A DNA stretch of 64,000 nt, from NCBI GenBank assembly GCA_036268055.1, contig DATAUW010000012.1, positions 1-64,000 on the forward strand. Reading direction: 5' to 3'. Shown in pieces: positions 1 to 8,134 of this stretch. The first letter of the stretch is position 1. Each line of letters opens with the position of its first letter. The DNA is from Verrucomicrobiia bacterium. Its GTDB lineage: Bacteria > Verrucomicrobiota > Verrucomicrobiia > Limisphaerales > Pedosphaeraceae. The notes beneath the pieces are model-generated. The model had not been told where the DNA came from, searched no databases, and saw only the letters and a program-made list of their open reading frames with translations. The translations under genes were made by a program, and so were the position numbers.

Positions 1-1
1 T

Positions 2-20
2 AATAGACCGCCGCTACAGG
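2..20. repeat. Half copy of the TCATAGACC intergenic repeat
   Basis: The window opens inside a short element reading ATAGACCGCCGCTACAG. The same string recurs next to the glycosyltransferase gene near 15.7 kb. It belongs to the TCATAGACC repeat family also found at 41.18, 48.64, 48.73, 54.08 and 54.16 kb. The rest of the first 195 bases shows no gene or clear regulatory site. Confidence 0.6.
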
Positions 21-195
21 TGGAAATATTTCACGCTTCAGGAACTTTCCGCTTTTTTCCAATTGGTGTTTGTTCCATGTTCAATCCGTGGCTATGAATT
101 TTTTCGCCGCGTCTCGGCGTCTTCCGCCAGGAATTGCGTTGGAATGAAGTTTACTACGGCGCCAAGTTCTGAAAATAATTCACGAACCAAAAATC

Positions 196-1197
196 ATGAA
201 AACAAAATCTCTCAAGTTCGCATTTGCATCGCTGTGCCTCGCCGTGTTGCTGCCGGGGTGCGGGCAAAAGAATGATCAGGCCTCGGTGCCGTCCAGCAGC
301 GCTGCTCCGGCGGCGGGGAAAAAATTGAAGCTCGCCTTTGTATCGAACAGTGCCGCGGAGTTCTGGACGATTGCCCGAAGCGGTTGCAACGATGCGGCGG
401 CTGAATTGGGAAATGTGGAGGTGGATTTTCGCATTCCTTCCGCGGCGACGGCGGCGGAGCAACAGCAGATCCTGGACGATTTGCTGGCGCGCGGTGAAGA
501 TGGAATTGCGTTGAGCCCGGTGGACCCGAAAAACCAGACCGAGTTGCTGAACAAGGTGGCGAGCCAGGCGTTGCTCGTGACGGCGGACAGCGACGCGCCC
601 GACAGCAAGCGCGTGTGCTACATCGGCACGGACAACACCGCCGCCGGCACGGAAGCGGGCAAGTTGATCAAAGAAGCATTGCCGCAGGGTGGAAAAATAA
701 TGTTGTTCGTCGGCACGCTCGACGCCCAAAACGCGAAGGACCGTTCGCAGGGAATTCGCGATGCGCTGGCCGGTTCGGGTATCACGATTATTGATGTGCG
801 CACCGACGATGCCGATACCGTGCGCGCGCAAAAGAATGCCGAGGACACGCTGGTGAAATATCCCGACGTGGCCTGCCTGGTGGGATTGTGGAGTTACAAT
901 GGCCCGGCGATTTTGAACGCGGTCAAAGGCGCGGGAAAAAGCGGCCAGGTAAAAATCGTGTGCTTCGATTCGGACGCGCAAACGCTCGCGGGCGTCGCGG
1001 CGGGAGATATATATGGAACCGTCGTGCAACAGCCGTACGAATTCGGCAAGCAAGCCATTACGCGCATGGCGAAAAGTCTGCGCGGAGATAAAGACGCCTT
1101 CCCGGCGGGTGGAAAATTAATCATCCCCACGATCAGCATCAAGAAAGACAATGTCGCCGACTTTCAGGCGAAGATGCAGAAGCTGTTGGGGAAGTGA
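196..1197 (+). CDS. Sugar ABC transporter substrate-binding lipoprotein (RbsB-like)
   Basis: This is a periplasmic binding protein of the LacI/ribose-binding type that would capture a sugar and deliver it to the membrane permease encoded downstream. The N-terminus is a lipoprotein signal with a lipobox ending LLPGC, so Cys22 should be the lipidated residue. The mature part shows the family pattern: a first lobe beginning KLKLAFVSNSAAEFW, a QQQILDDLLARGEDGIALSPVD stretch broken across the hinge region, and a second lobe with CLVGLWSYNGPAIL and KIVCFDSD. Its 333 residues are normal for the family. The permease gene follows 137 bases later, but no ATPase gene lies between, so either it is upstream of the window or the system shares one. 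The ligand cannot be read from sequence. Confidence 0.9.
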   Translation: MKTKSLKFAFASLCLAVLLPGCGQKNDQASVPSSSAAPAAGKKLKLAFVSNSAAEFWTIARSGCNDAAAELGNVEVDFRIPSAATAAEQQQILDDLLARGEDGIALSPVDPKNQTELLNKVASQALLVTADSDAPDSKRVCYIGTDNTAAGTEAGKLIKEALPQGGKIMLFVGTLDAQNAKDRSQGIRDALAGSGITIIDVRTDDADTVRAQKNAEDTLVKYPDVACLVGLWSYNGPAILNAVKGAGKSGQVKIVCFDSDAQTLAGVAAGDIYGTVVQQPYEFGKQAITRMAKSLRGDKDAFPAGGKLIIPTISIKKDNVADFQAKMQKLLGK

Positions 1198-1202
1198 GCG
1201 AG

Positions 1203-1310
1203 TTTAAACCGCGGAGGCGCGGAGACGCGGAGTTCGGAAAAAGAGAGCGCGGGATTTTTCCGAATAAGTTTTTCTTGTTTCCTCCGCGCCTCGCGCCTCC
1301 GTGGTTAAAT
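1203..1310. repeat. Inverted doublet of the CCGCGGAGGCGCGGAG repeat
   Basis: Two roughly 30-base copies lie in opposite orientation between the binding-protein and permease genes: one at 1203-1232 (AAACCGCGGAGGCGCGGAG then ACGCGGAG) and its inverse at 1281-1310, with about 48 bases between. RNA from this spacer could form a long imperfect stem. Single copies occur at 38815-38844 and 42717-42747. The position inside a transporter operon could lower or stabilise expression on one side, which is inference. Confidence 0.75.
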
Positions 1311-1334
1311 ACTGATTTGAAAATCGAGAAGTGA

Positions 1335-2279
1335 ATGAAAAAAGAGCTGGGTATTTTTATTTTGCTGGTGGTGTTGTGCGGCGTGACGGCCGGGATGAAT
1401 CCGCGATTTTTGTCGGCGGCGAATTTGTCCAACATGGCGAACATCATCGGCATGTTCGGCATTTTCAGCATCGGCACGGGCCTGGTGATCATTACCGGCG
1501 GGATTGATCTTTCAGTCGGCTCGATGGTGGCGTTGCTGGGCGTGTTGCTCTCGATGGCGTTGGTGGAATGGCATTGGGCGTGGCCGGTCGCAGCGGGGTT
1601 TGTTATTTTGGTGGCAATCATCCTCGGAAGCCTGCACGGATTTTTGATCACGCGGTTCAACATGCAGCCGTTCATCGTGACCTTGTGCGGGTTGCTCATC
1701 TATCGCGGTGCAGCACGGTTTATCGCGCATGATTCGACGAAAGGTTTTGACGGGACAGGTTTTGAAACTTTGCACGACCTTGCGCATGGAAAATTATTTG
1801 GCGTGCCCGCGCCGTTCATTATGCTGCTGGCTGTCGCGGTCATCATGTGGCTGGTGCTGCATCGTTCCGTGTATGGGCGTTATCTGATGGCGGTCGGCGG
1901 CAATGAAGTCGCGGCGCGGTTCTCGGGCATCAACACGCGCTGGGTCATCGCGAGCAGTTATATCATCGCGGGATTGCTGACGGGCGTATCGAGCGTGCTC
2001 TTCGCGTTTTATTCGATGTCCGTAGCGCCGTCGAACGCGGGAAATTTTTATGAACTTTACGGCATCGCGGCGGCGGTGCTCGGCGGGTGCAGCTTGCTCG
2101 GCGGTGAAGGCTCGATCATCGGCATCGTCATCGGCACGGCGCTGCTGCAAGTGCTACAAAACCTGGTGAACCTGCTGGGCATTGATAGCTCGCTCAACTT
2201 CGCGGTGATGGGTGCGGTGGTGTTGCTCGGCGTATTGACGGATCAGGTGGTCAAGGCGCGGGCCGCGCGGCGGGGGTAG
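1335..2279 (+). CDS. Sugar ABC transporter permease (RbsC-like)
   Basis: This is an inner-membrane permease of the ribose/xylose/galactose class (BPD_transp_2 family). It is hydrophobic throughout, with about eight to ten membrane segments. Diagnostic stretches are GTGLVIITGGIDLSVGSM near residue 50, MQPFIVTLCG near 115, GRYLMAVGGNEVAARFSGI near 180, and the AAVLGGCSLLGGEGSIIG cytoplasmic loop near 245 that docks with the ATPase in this family. The 314-residue length is typical. It should work with the binding lipoprotein just upstream, and the missing ATPase is needed for transport. The start ATG is followed at once by MKKELGIFILL, a reasonable first helix. Confidence 0.92.
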   Translation: MKKELGIFILLVVLCGVTAGMNPRFLSAANLSNMANIIGMFGIFSIGTGLVIITGGIDLSVGSMVALLGVLLSMALVEWHWAWPVAAGFVILVAIILGSLHGFLITRFNMQPFIVTLCGLLIYRGAARFIAHDSTKGFDGTGFETLHDLAHGKLFGVPAPFIMLLAVAVIMWLVLHRSVYGRYLMAVGGNEVAARFSGINTRWVIASSYIIAGLLTGVSSVLFAFYSMSVAPSNAGNFYELYGIAAAVLGGCSLLGGEGSIIGIVIGTALLQVLQNLVNLLGIDSSLNFAVMGAVVLLGVLTDQVVKARAARRG

Positions 2280-2600
2280 GAAAAGTTTTCAATTCAGGTT
2301 TCAAGTTTTCAGTCCGGAGGCGGAGTTTGGAAAGCGCGTGGATCTTTTTCCGAACTAAAAATTTCAAACTGAACACTTGGAACTTTCCCTGGGCACATGA
2401 GTTGCTTTGTAGGAGTCGTTCGCGATAGGGCGATTTTAAGGCGACTGGATGGTCACGAAGTTGAGCGGGGCGCGAACTAAAGCCTTAATTGGCAGATATT
2501 TATTTAAAACTTGAGCGGATTTTCGTTCGCAGGGCGTTTCGTGCCTTGGGTGAATCCGAGTCAGGAAACTGTCAACTTATGTGGCATTGAAGCGCGAAAC
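2280..2600. other. 321-base gap before the signalling operon, with repeat fragments
   Basis: No gene is seen here. Two copies of the TTTCAAGTTTTCAG-type dispersed repeat lie at about 2286-2312 and 2361-2388 in opposite orientation. The rest should hold the promoter of the HEAT-repeat operon, but no convincing -35/-10 pair was identified. An in-frame TTG at 2511 could extend the next gene by 30 codons. Confidence 0.5.
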
Positions 2601-4025
2601 ATGTTGTGGTGGAAATTACATCGGCTGAAGTCCAAGGACGCGAAAACACGCCGGCGCACCATTGAAGAAATGGTCGCAAGCGAGGATTCTTCAGTCGTTG
2701 AACCCATTCTCGAAGCGTTGCAGGATGAGGAGCCGGAGGTGCGCATCGCCGCCGCGAAGGGTCTCGGAACTCTCTCCGACGAACGCGCGGTCAAGCCGCT
2801 CATCGCTTCTTTGCGCGATCGCAATCCCGAGGTTCGCGCGGCGGCCATCACGTCGCTTCGGCAACTCGGCGATCCACGCGCGATCAACGGCATCGTTTCC
2901 ACGTTGGAAGATGGCGACCACAGTGTGCGCTGGCAGGCGGCGGGCGCGTTGAACACTTTGGGTTGGCGTCCCGGCAATAACACCGAAATCATGTTGCGCT
3001 CGGTGGCGATGGGCCAGCATGAGAATGCGGCCACCGCCGGTCCGGCTGCGGTGGAAATTTTGGCGAAGGCTTTGCAGGACCCGACCTCTCCGCGACGCCA
3101 CGCCGCGGCCTCCGCTCTCGGCAAGACCGGCGATCCGCGCGCGGTGAAGCATTTGGAAATTGCCTTGCGTGACGAAGACAGTCATGTGCGCGTGGCGGCG
3201 GTCGAGGCACTTTCGCAACTGGGCAATCTTCAATCCGGTTCGGCGCTGCTCACGCTGCTGCGCGACCGCAATCATCTCGTGCGTTCGGCGGCCGTCGAAG
3301 CGCTTGGCCGCATGGGCGATGCGCGCGTCGTCGAAGCCATCGCCGACGGTTTGTTGCACGACGAATCGTGGGACGTCCGTAAACTTTCCGTTGAAACGCT
3401 GGGCCGAATTCGCGACGAGCGCGCCACACAGTTGTTATGGAAAGCGCTCAAGGATGCCGACCATGACGTGCGGCAAACAGCGGCGCATTCGCTGGGGCAA
3501 ATTCCCGATTCGCGCAGCATCGGGCCGCTCGTGCTCGCATTGAAGGATGAAAACAGCGCCGTGCGGCAGGCGGCGAAGGGCGCGCTGCGGCAGATTGACC
3601 GGCAATGGGAAATTTCCCCAGGCGCGCAAAGCGTGATGGCTGAACTCGAGGCCGCCGTCAACGACAAGGAATATTGGGTGGCGCAATCCGCCGCCGACAC
3701 GCTCGCGAAAATCAACGACGTGCGCCAGAAATTGCTGGATGCCGACGCCGTGATTGACCCGATGAAACAACGGCTCGCCCAGGGCGCGGCGATTCTTGCG
3801 GACACGTTGAATGATTTTGATCGCGATCTTCGCCAGGCGTCGGCGGAGGCGCTGGGACGGCTCAATGATTTTGCCGCCATCCCGCCGCTGGTGGCCGCGC
3901 TGGAAGATTCCGACATGTGGGTCGGTCGCGCAGCGGCGTTTGCGCTGAATCATTTGAACTGGGTTCCCGCGCCTGAAGATGTGCAACGCATCGAACGATT
4001 AAAATCCCTCATGCTTCGCCACTGA
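2601..4025 (+). CDS. HEAT-repeat scaffold protein
   Basis: The protein is built almost entirely of HEAT/PBS-lyase-type repeats with a period of about 31 residues. Repeating units look like DERAVKPLIASLRD, NPEVRAAAITSLRQLG and DPRAINGIVSTLED, about a dozen in all, giving a curved alpha-solenoid normally used for protein binding. It has no signal peptide, so it is likely cytoplasmic. The start was set at the ATG giving MLWWKLHRLKSKD. An upstream in-frame TTG would add 30 residues that do not look like HEAT sequence. Its stop codon overlaps the start of the next gene (TGATG), so translation is probably coupled. Neighbours are a receiver protein, a roadblock-like protein and a phosphotransferase-like protein, so it is probably a scaffold or regulator in that signalling set. 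The partner is unknown. Confidence 0.9.
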   Translation: MLWWKLHRLKSKDAKTRRRTIEEMVASEDSSVVEPILEALQDEEPEVRIAAAKGLGTLSDERAVKPLIASLRDRNPEVRAAAITSLRQLGDPRAINGIVSTLEDGDHSVRWQAAGALNTLGWRPGNNTEIMLRSVAMGQHENAATAGPAAVEILAKALQDPTSPRRHAAASALGKTGDPRAVKHLEIALRDEDSHVRVAAVEALSQLGNLQSGSALLTLLRDRNHLVRSAAVEALGRMGDARVVEAIADGLLHDESWDVRKLSVETLGRIRDERATQLLWKALKDADHDVRQTAAHSLGQIPDSRSIGPLVLALKDENSAVRQAAKGALRQIDRQWEISPGAQSVMAELEAAVNDKEYWVAQSAADTLAKINDVRQKLLDADAVIDPMKQRLAQGAAILADTLNDFDRDLRQASAEALGRLNDFAAIPPLVAALEDSDMWVGRAAAFALNHLNWVPAPEDVQRIERLKSLMLRH

Positions 4026-5173
4026 TGTCCCTCTCACCCGCCAACGTAAAAAAAGTTTTGTTCGTGGACGACAATCTCCAGTTCCTGGAGATGATCGAGC
4101 GGCTCATGGGCAACTGGAGCCAGGGCGAATGGCAAATTTTTCTCGCGCAAAATGCCGGCAAGGCGCTGATCATTTTACAGGAGCAGGCGATTGACCTGGC
4201 CGTGATTGATGTGCAAATGCCCGTGGTGGACGGCATTCAATTTCTCGCGCTCATCAATCGCAAATATCCCGCGGTGCAGAAAGTCACCTTGAGCGCGTAC
4301 GCCGATGATGCCTCGCGCGCTGCTTGCCTGGCCCATGGCGCGGAATTGTTTCTGGAAAAACCGCGCGATCCGTCCGACTTGGAAATTATTTTCGCGACGT
4401 TGCGCGAACTGGCGCGGCACAAGCCGACCATCAGTGGTTTTCGCGGCGTGTTGCGGCAAGTCAGCTTGCAGGACGTGATCCAGATGGAATGTTTGAATCG
4501 CAATTCCTCCATCTTGCAGGTCAACGCCGGGCAATGGCAGGGCGAAATTTTCATCAAGGACGGCTCGATCATCCACGCGCACGCGGGCGACCGGAATGGC
4601 GAAGCGGGCTTGAACAAAATCCTTGGGCTCAAGGGCGGCGAGTTCAATCTGCGTCCCTTCACCGAGCCGCCGATCCAGACGATTGATGGCTCATGGGAAT
4701 TTCTTTTGATGGAAGCTGCCCGCGCGCGCGACGAGGAAAGCGAAAACGAAATTCCCGAGGCGCCGCCGAGCGTGGCCGACCTTCCGCCCGCGCCGGCCAT
4801 CATGCCCAAGCCCGCGCCGCCGCTGCGTCCGCCGGTCAACGTCGTTGCACCCGCGAAACCGATTGTGCCGTCCGCGCCCGTGGTTTCATTGCCCGCGCCG
4901 GCGGAGAATCGTCCCGCCCGCATTGACGAGATGGTGGTTTGTTCGGCCCGCGGCGAAGTGCTTTACGAATGGCAATGCGCGAATGCCGGCGACCGCGTGA
5001 GTTTTCTCGAATTTCTTTCGCGTAAATCGCTGCAACTCGGAGAGGGCCTGGGCCTCGGCGTATTCGACCGGCTCGAAATCGAAGGCGATAGCTCGCGCGT
5101 CGTAGCGCAACTTAAAAAAGATCGCGGCGTCTTCGTGCGTGCCACGAAAACCGCGCCGCGCAGCATCGAATAA
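4025..5173 (+). CDS. Response regulator: receiver, DUF4388 and roadblock-like domains
   Basis: Residues 1-125 are a complete CheY-like receiver: acidic pair Asp15/Asp16, phospho-acceptor Asp62 in LAVIDVQMP, hydroxyl residue Ser90 and Lys112 in FLEKP. Residues about 135-240 match the DUF4388 (PatA-type) domain, with SGFRGVLRQVSLQDVIQM and GEIFIKDGSIIHAHAG. A proline/alanine-rich linker of about 55 residues follows. The last 90 residues (IDEMVVCSARGEVLYEWQC onward) look like a roadblock/LC7-type alpha/beta domain. There is no DNA-binding domain, so output is probably by protein contact. The gene overlaps the HEAT gene by one base and is seven bases from the next gene, fitting one operon. DUF4388 receivers are common in gliding and polarity signalling, but the role here is inferred only. 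Confidence 0.88.
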   Translation: MSLSPANVKKVLFVDDNLQFLEMIERLMGNWSQGEWQIFLAQNAGKALIILQEQAIDLAVIDVQMPVVDGIQFLALINRKYPAVQKVTLSAYADDASRAACLAHGAELFLEKPRDPSDLEIIFATLRELARHKPTISGFRGVLRQVSLQDVIQMECLNRNSSILQVNAGQWQGEIFIKDGSIIHAHAGDRNGEAGLNKILGLKGGEFNLRPFTEPPIQTIDGSWEFLLMEAARARDEESENEIPEAPPSVADLPPAPAIMPKPAPPLRPPVNVVAPAKPIVPSAPVVSLPAPAENRPARIDEMVVCSARGEVLYEWQCANAGDRVSFLEFLSRKSLQLGEGLGLGVFDRLEIEGDSSRVVAQLKKDRGVFVRATKTAPRSIE

Positions 5174-5180
5174 TTTTTCC

Positions 5181-5537
5181 ATGCAAGAACAAGTTCACAA
5201 CTGGCTCAGCGAAAAAACGAAGATCTCCGGCGTGCTCGCCTGCGGCATCCGCGCGCCCGACCGCAAAACCTTCACGCGCAGCCTGACGCCGCAGTTCACG
5301 CAAATGGCGCTCGAAAATGCCTGCCGCTGCCTGAGCGATACCTTTCAAGTGCTGGGCTCAAATCGTTTTCCCGTCCGCCTCGTGCGCTGGGTTTATGAGA
5401 ATTATTTTTTCTACGGTTTCATGCGGCCCGATGGCCATTGCTTCGCGCTGCTGACGCGCCGCAACGCCGCCCAACCCGCGCTGCAACAACACGATCTTGA
5501 AACCATCGTCAGTGAATTCCACGCGCTCGAAACCTGA
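5181..5537 (+). CDS. Small roadblock/LC7-like protein
   Basis: A 118-residue cytoplasmic protein beginning MQEQVHNWLSEKTKISG. The pattern of an N-terminal helix, a strand with GVLACGIRAPD, a helix with LENACRCLSDTFQVL, and strands ending VYENYFFYGFMRPDGHCFALL fits a single roadblock/LC7 (MglB-like) domain, a fold that dimerises and often regulates small GTPases. The assignment is from pattern only and is not certain. The start was chosen at the ATG seven bases after the preceding stop codon. It sits between the receiver protein, whose C-terminus also looks roadblock-like, and a phosphotransferase-like protein. A hetero-interaction with that C-terminal domain is a reasonable guess. Confidence 0.65.
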   Translation: MQEQVHNWLSEKTKISGVLACGIRAPDRKTFTRSLTPQFTQMALENACRCLSDTFQVLGSNRFPVRLVRWVYENYFFYGFMRPDGHCFALLTRRNAAQPALQQHDLETIVSEFHALET

Positions 5538-5555
5538 CGGACGAATCCATTTGCT

Positions 5556-6251
5556 ATGAACGAAACCCAACCTTCGGTGACGCCGCTGTCCTCGCTGGAA
5601 ATTTCCGGCGCGATTTGCGCGCGGGTGATCCATGACCTGACGAACCTGCTCGCGGGCATCCTCGGCAATGCCGAATACGCGCAGAGCGCGGACGCGAACC
5701 CGGCCAATTTGCAGAAGGCGCTTCAGGCGATCACGGTGTCGGCGAATTCCGCCGGGAAACTGCTCGGCCAATGTTTGCCGTTGCAGCATATCATTTCGCG
5801 CTCGGCGTTTCCGTATCCCGTGACGGAACTGGCGGCGGACCTTGCCGAGGCGGCCTGCCTCGCGCCCGGCTGGCACGTCAATGCGCCGCCGCCGCTCGCG
5901 GGTGATGTTTCAGTTCAACCGCGCTGGCTCACCGCCGCCATCTGGCAACTCGCGCGCGAGGCGGAAGTCACTTCGGGCGAAATTGATTTCATCTGCGGAC
6001 CGGCGGTTTTTCCCGTCGTGTGGTCGGGCGCTGGCGCTAGCGGGCAGCCTAAACAACTTTTTCAGATCACCTTGAGTTACCGCTCGGACCATCAGCTTCT
6101 GCAAAACAACGTGCCGGTGAGTCCGGAAAAATTTGCGCTCCTCGCGGCGCAGGAAATCATCCGCCGTTCCAAAGGCCAGATCCACTCGCGCCCCAAACCT
6201 CCCGGACGCCAGGAAATTTCGATTCTGATTCCAGTGGCGCAAGGTTTTTGA
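5556..6251 (+). CDS. ChpT-like histidine phosphotransferase / kinase-derived protein
   Basis: Residues 20-75 resemble a histidine-kinase dimerisation helix pair with an H-box: VIHDLTNLLAGILGNAEY, placing the candidate phospho-histidine at His26. The C-terminal 150 residues have the size of an ATPase-like lobe but lack clear N, G1 or G2 boxes. This is the layout of ChpT-type phosphotransferases, which pass phosphate between receivers using a dead ATPase fold. There is no membrane or sensor domain. As last gene of the HEAT/receiver/roadblock set, it is the natural phosphate partner for the receiver's Asp62. It could instead be a degenerate kinase. No sensor kinase is nearby. Confidence 0.7.
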   Translation: MNETQPSVTPLSSLEISGAICARVIHDLTNLLAGILGNAEYAQSADANPANLQKALQAITVSANSAGKLLGQCLPLQHIISRSAFPYPVTELAADLAEAACLAPGWHVNAPPPLAGDVSVQPRWLTAAIWQLAREAEVTSGEIDFICGPAVFPVVWSGAGASGQPKQLFQITLSYRSDHQLLQNNVPVSPEKFALLAAQEIIRRSKGQIHSRPKPPGRQEISILIPVAQGF

Positions 6252-6338
6252 GAGCGCGAAAGAGCGCCCGCCAAGTCCCACAGAGCCAACAAATATTTTA
6301 CAGCCCGGCAGGGCGGAGTTGCCGCTCCGCCGTCCGAA

Positions 6339-6418
6339 GTCCCGCAGGGACGGCAGATATTAGCCCAGCAATTTATTGCTGGGTTTTAAGTTATCTCCAA
6401 TCAAGTCCCGTAAGGGAC
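6339..6418. repeat. Cluster of three short perfect hairpins
   Basis: Three palindromes follow each other: GTCCCGCAGGGAC (6339-6351), CCCAGCAATTTATTGCTGGG (6364-6383) and GTCCCGTAAGGGAC (6405-6418). A related CCTGCGGGACTT string lies near 6481. The cluster fills most of the gap between two convergent genes and lacks the T-run of an intrinsic terminator on either side. A similar cluster lies at 43.73-43.79 kb. It may end transcription from both sides, which is inference. Confidence 0.75.
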
Positions 6419-6515
6419 GAAAGAAATTCCCGTAATCATTCCGGCTCACGCACTAAAATATTCGTTCGCTTCTTTCGTTCCTGCGGGACTTCGGCCACGC
6501 GACGGAAAGAATGGA

Positions 6516-7151
6516 TTAAGCGAGGAGGGAGTCCGCGAATAAGGATTCAATAGTCGCGGGAATGGTGGCGGAAAAACCGTTGAGAATTTGATTCGATTCC
6601 GTTTGTGAAAGTGCGAGCGTGCGCGCGGCGGAATCAATGAAGCCGCGGGTGATTTGATTGGCGTAAGCGCAGAGTCCCTGGCGCAACGGCAGGGAAAAAA
6701 CGGAAAGCGTCAAACCATAGACGAGTGTGTGCCAGCCATTGGCTTCGCCTTGCTCGACGGCGGCGAGGTAACGCTGCACGAGGCGATGGTCACGCAACGG
6801 ACGAAGCCGCAGCAACTGATTTTGCCCGGCGCGCCGACTCGCGTGCGAGAAATTTTGGAGGAGCGATTCGCCGGCGATCTGGCGGTCGTAGGCGATCAGT
6901 TCGCGGAGTTCGTTGCGCGCGGCGTGGTTAAAGGCGCGTTGAATCGCGGGAAGTTCGAGCGGCCGCAAAATTTTCGCATGATAATTTTGCAGGAAGGATT
7001 GCAGGTCCGCCGCGGCGTGGAGTTGAGAAAGTGAGGCGAGCGCGTCCGTGAGCGAAGCCAGGCCATCCGTCGAGCCAAGCTGCTCGATCAGCGGCGCGAG
7101 GTCACCGAGTAATTCCGCCGTTGCCGGCGCGATTTGAGTTTGATGCGACAT
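6516..7151 (-). CDS. Orphan UreF-like urease accessory protein
   Basis: The 211 residues follow the UreF pattern: an N-terminal part ending DLQSFLQNYHAKILRP, a middle with LPAIQRAFNHAARNE and FSHASRRAGQNQLLRL, the conserved GEANGWHTLVYGL block near residue 135, and the tail YANQITRGFIDSAARTLALSQ. UreF helps load nickel and CO2 into apo-urease with UreD, UreG and UreH. No urease structural gene or other accessory gene lies within this window. It may serve a urease elsewhere or have taken another job. The match is by pattern recognition only. The gene is isolated, transcribed towards the hairpin cluster, and has a 243-base gap upstream with nothing recognisable. Confidence 0.6.
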   Translation of the reverse strand: MSHQTQIAPATAELLGDLAPLIEQLGSTDGLASLTDALASLSQLHAAADLQSFLQNYHAKILRPLELPAIQRAFNHAARNELRELIAYDRQIAGESLLQNFSHASRRAGQNQLLRLRPLRDHRLVQRYLAAVEQGEANGWHTLVYGLTLSVFSLPLRQGLCAYANQITRGFIDSAARTLALSQTESNQILNGFSATIPATIESLFADSLLA

Positions 7152-7394
7152 GTTTTACGGCTAAATCTTTTCCCGCATTTATCACCCTTTAACGCTGCCC
7201 CGCTTCATGCCGGAATGCCAGCAGTAAAAATGCCAACGGAGGGATTAATAGCTTGCTTTTAATGGATTTTTGCGGCTATTCTGCGGTGCATCCTCTCGCC
7301 GAATTTCTCCAATGCAGATCGGTGATTTTATCCTGTGAAGATTTTCGGCCGCTCACTTTTTGACGTGGCTGACTTCGGCGTTCCGCTCAATAAA

Positions 7395-8093
7395 TTACGG
7401 CTCGATTTTTTGCGAACGCAACACCGGCAAATGCGTCAGCGCGTAGAGCATCAGATAGCCGAGCAGCACGAAGGTGGCAAAAAGCGCGGGGAATAGAACG
7501 AAGGCGGGATTGGCGCGCGGGTGCGCGGCGAGGCGGCCGATGGAATAGCAAAGGCCAATCGGGTGCACGACGACATCCCAACTGTTCCAGCGGAGGACGC
7601 GCCCCAGGTAAATTCCAAAACCGCTGGCAGCCGCCGTGGCGACGATGAAGAGCCAGCTTGCCGCGCGGCCGAGACGTTCGGCCACGATGGATTGCATGAG
7701 ATAAAGCGAAATGAAACCGACCAAAAATCCGGTGAACGCAAACAACAGCACGAGGCACAAGTCCGCCCAGAACGCGCCGCCAAAACGTGATCGGACGTGA
7801 ATCAGATCTGTGAAGATATACGGTGCATTCGGAAAAAAGAGCAGCCACAACGACGCGAAACTAAAAAATTTCCACGAGCGCCAGCCGCCGCGCTGATGAT
7901 GCCGGTGTGCGACGCTCGCGAACAATAACGGCAGCCAGGCGAGGAACAAATTCCAAGGCAGATACAAATAATCCCAATCATGAGACCAACGGATCCGGCA
8001 CGCGGTGAGCGCCGCGCCGGCAAAGGAAACTAGCAGCAGCGCCATCAATGGCACCGCCGGGATGGGTGATGAAAGTGACCTCCGATCATTCAT
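7395..8093 (-). CDS. DUF1361 family integral membrane protein
   Basis: A 232-residue polytopic membrane protein with about seven hydrophobic segments. The combination LPWNLFLAWLPLLFA near residue 45 and FFPNAPYIFTDLIHV near residue 90 is characteristic of DUF1361 proteins, whose function is not known. It is the third of three same-strand genes after ispH and the ferritin-like gene, separated from the latter by 41 bases, so it may be co-transcribed with them. No signal peptide separate from the first helix is apparent. Confidence 0.8.
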   Translation of the reverse strand: MNDRRSLSSPIPAVPLMALLLVSFAGAALTACRIRWSHDWDYLYLPWNLFLAWLPLLFASVAHRHHQRGGWRSWKFFSFASLWLLFFPNAPYIFTDLIHVRSRFGGAFWADLCLVLLFAFTGFLVGFISLYLMQSIVAERLGRAASWLFIVATAAASGFGIYLGRVLRWNSWDVVVHPIGLCYSIGRLAAHPRANPAFVLFPALFATFVLLGYLMLYALTHLPVLRSQKIEP

Positions 8094-8134
8094 AAAATCA
8101 AACTAACAGAGAAGAAAAATTTCGCACGTATTTT

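Noticed and set aside
154-1053. A 299-codon minus-strand frame opposite the binding-protein gene
   Set aside because: The Arg/His-rich translation has no family pattern, whereas the plus frame has a lipobox and the binding-protein fold.
6339-6418. The hairpin cluster as a bidirectional terminator
   Set aside because: No T-run follows any stem, and similar stems occur elsewhere away from gene ends, so repeat is the safer label.
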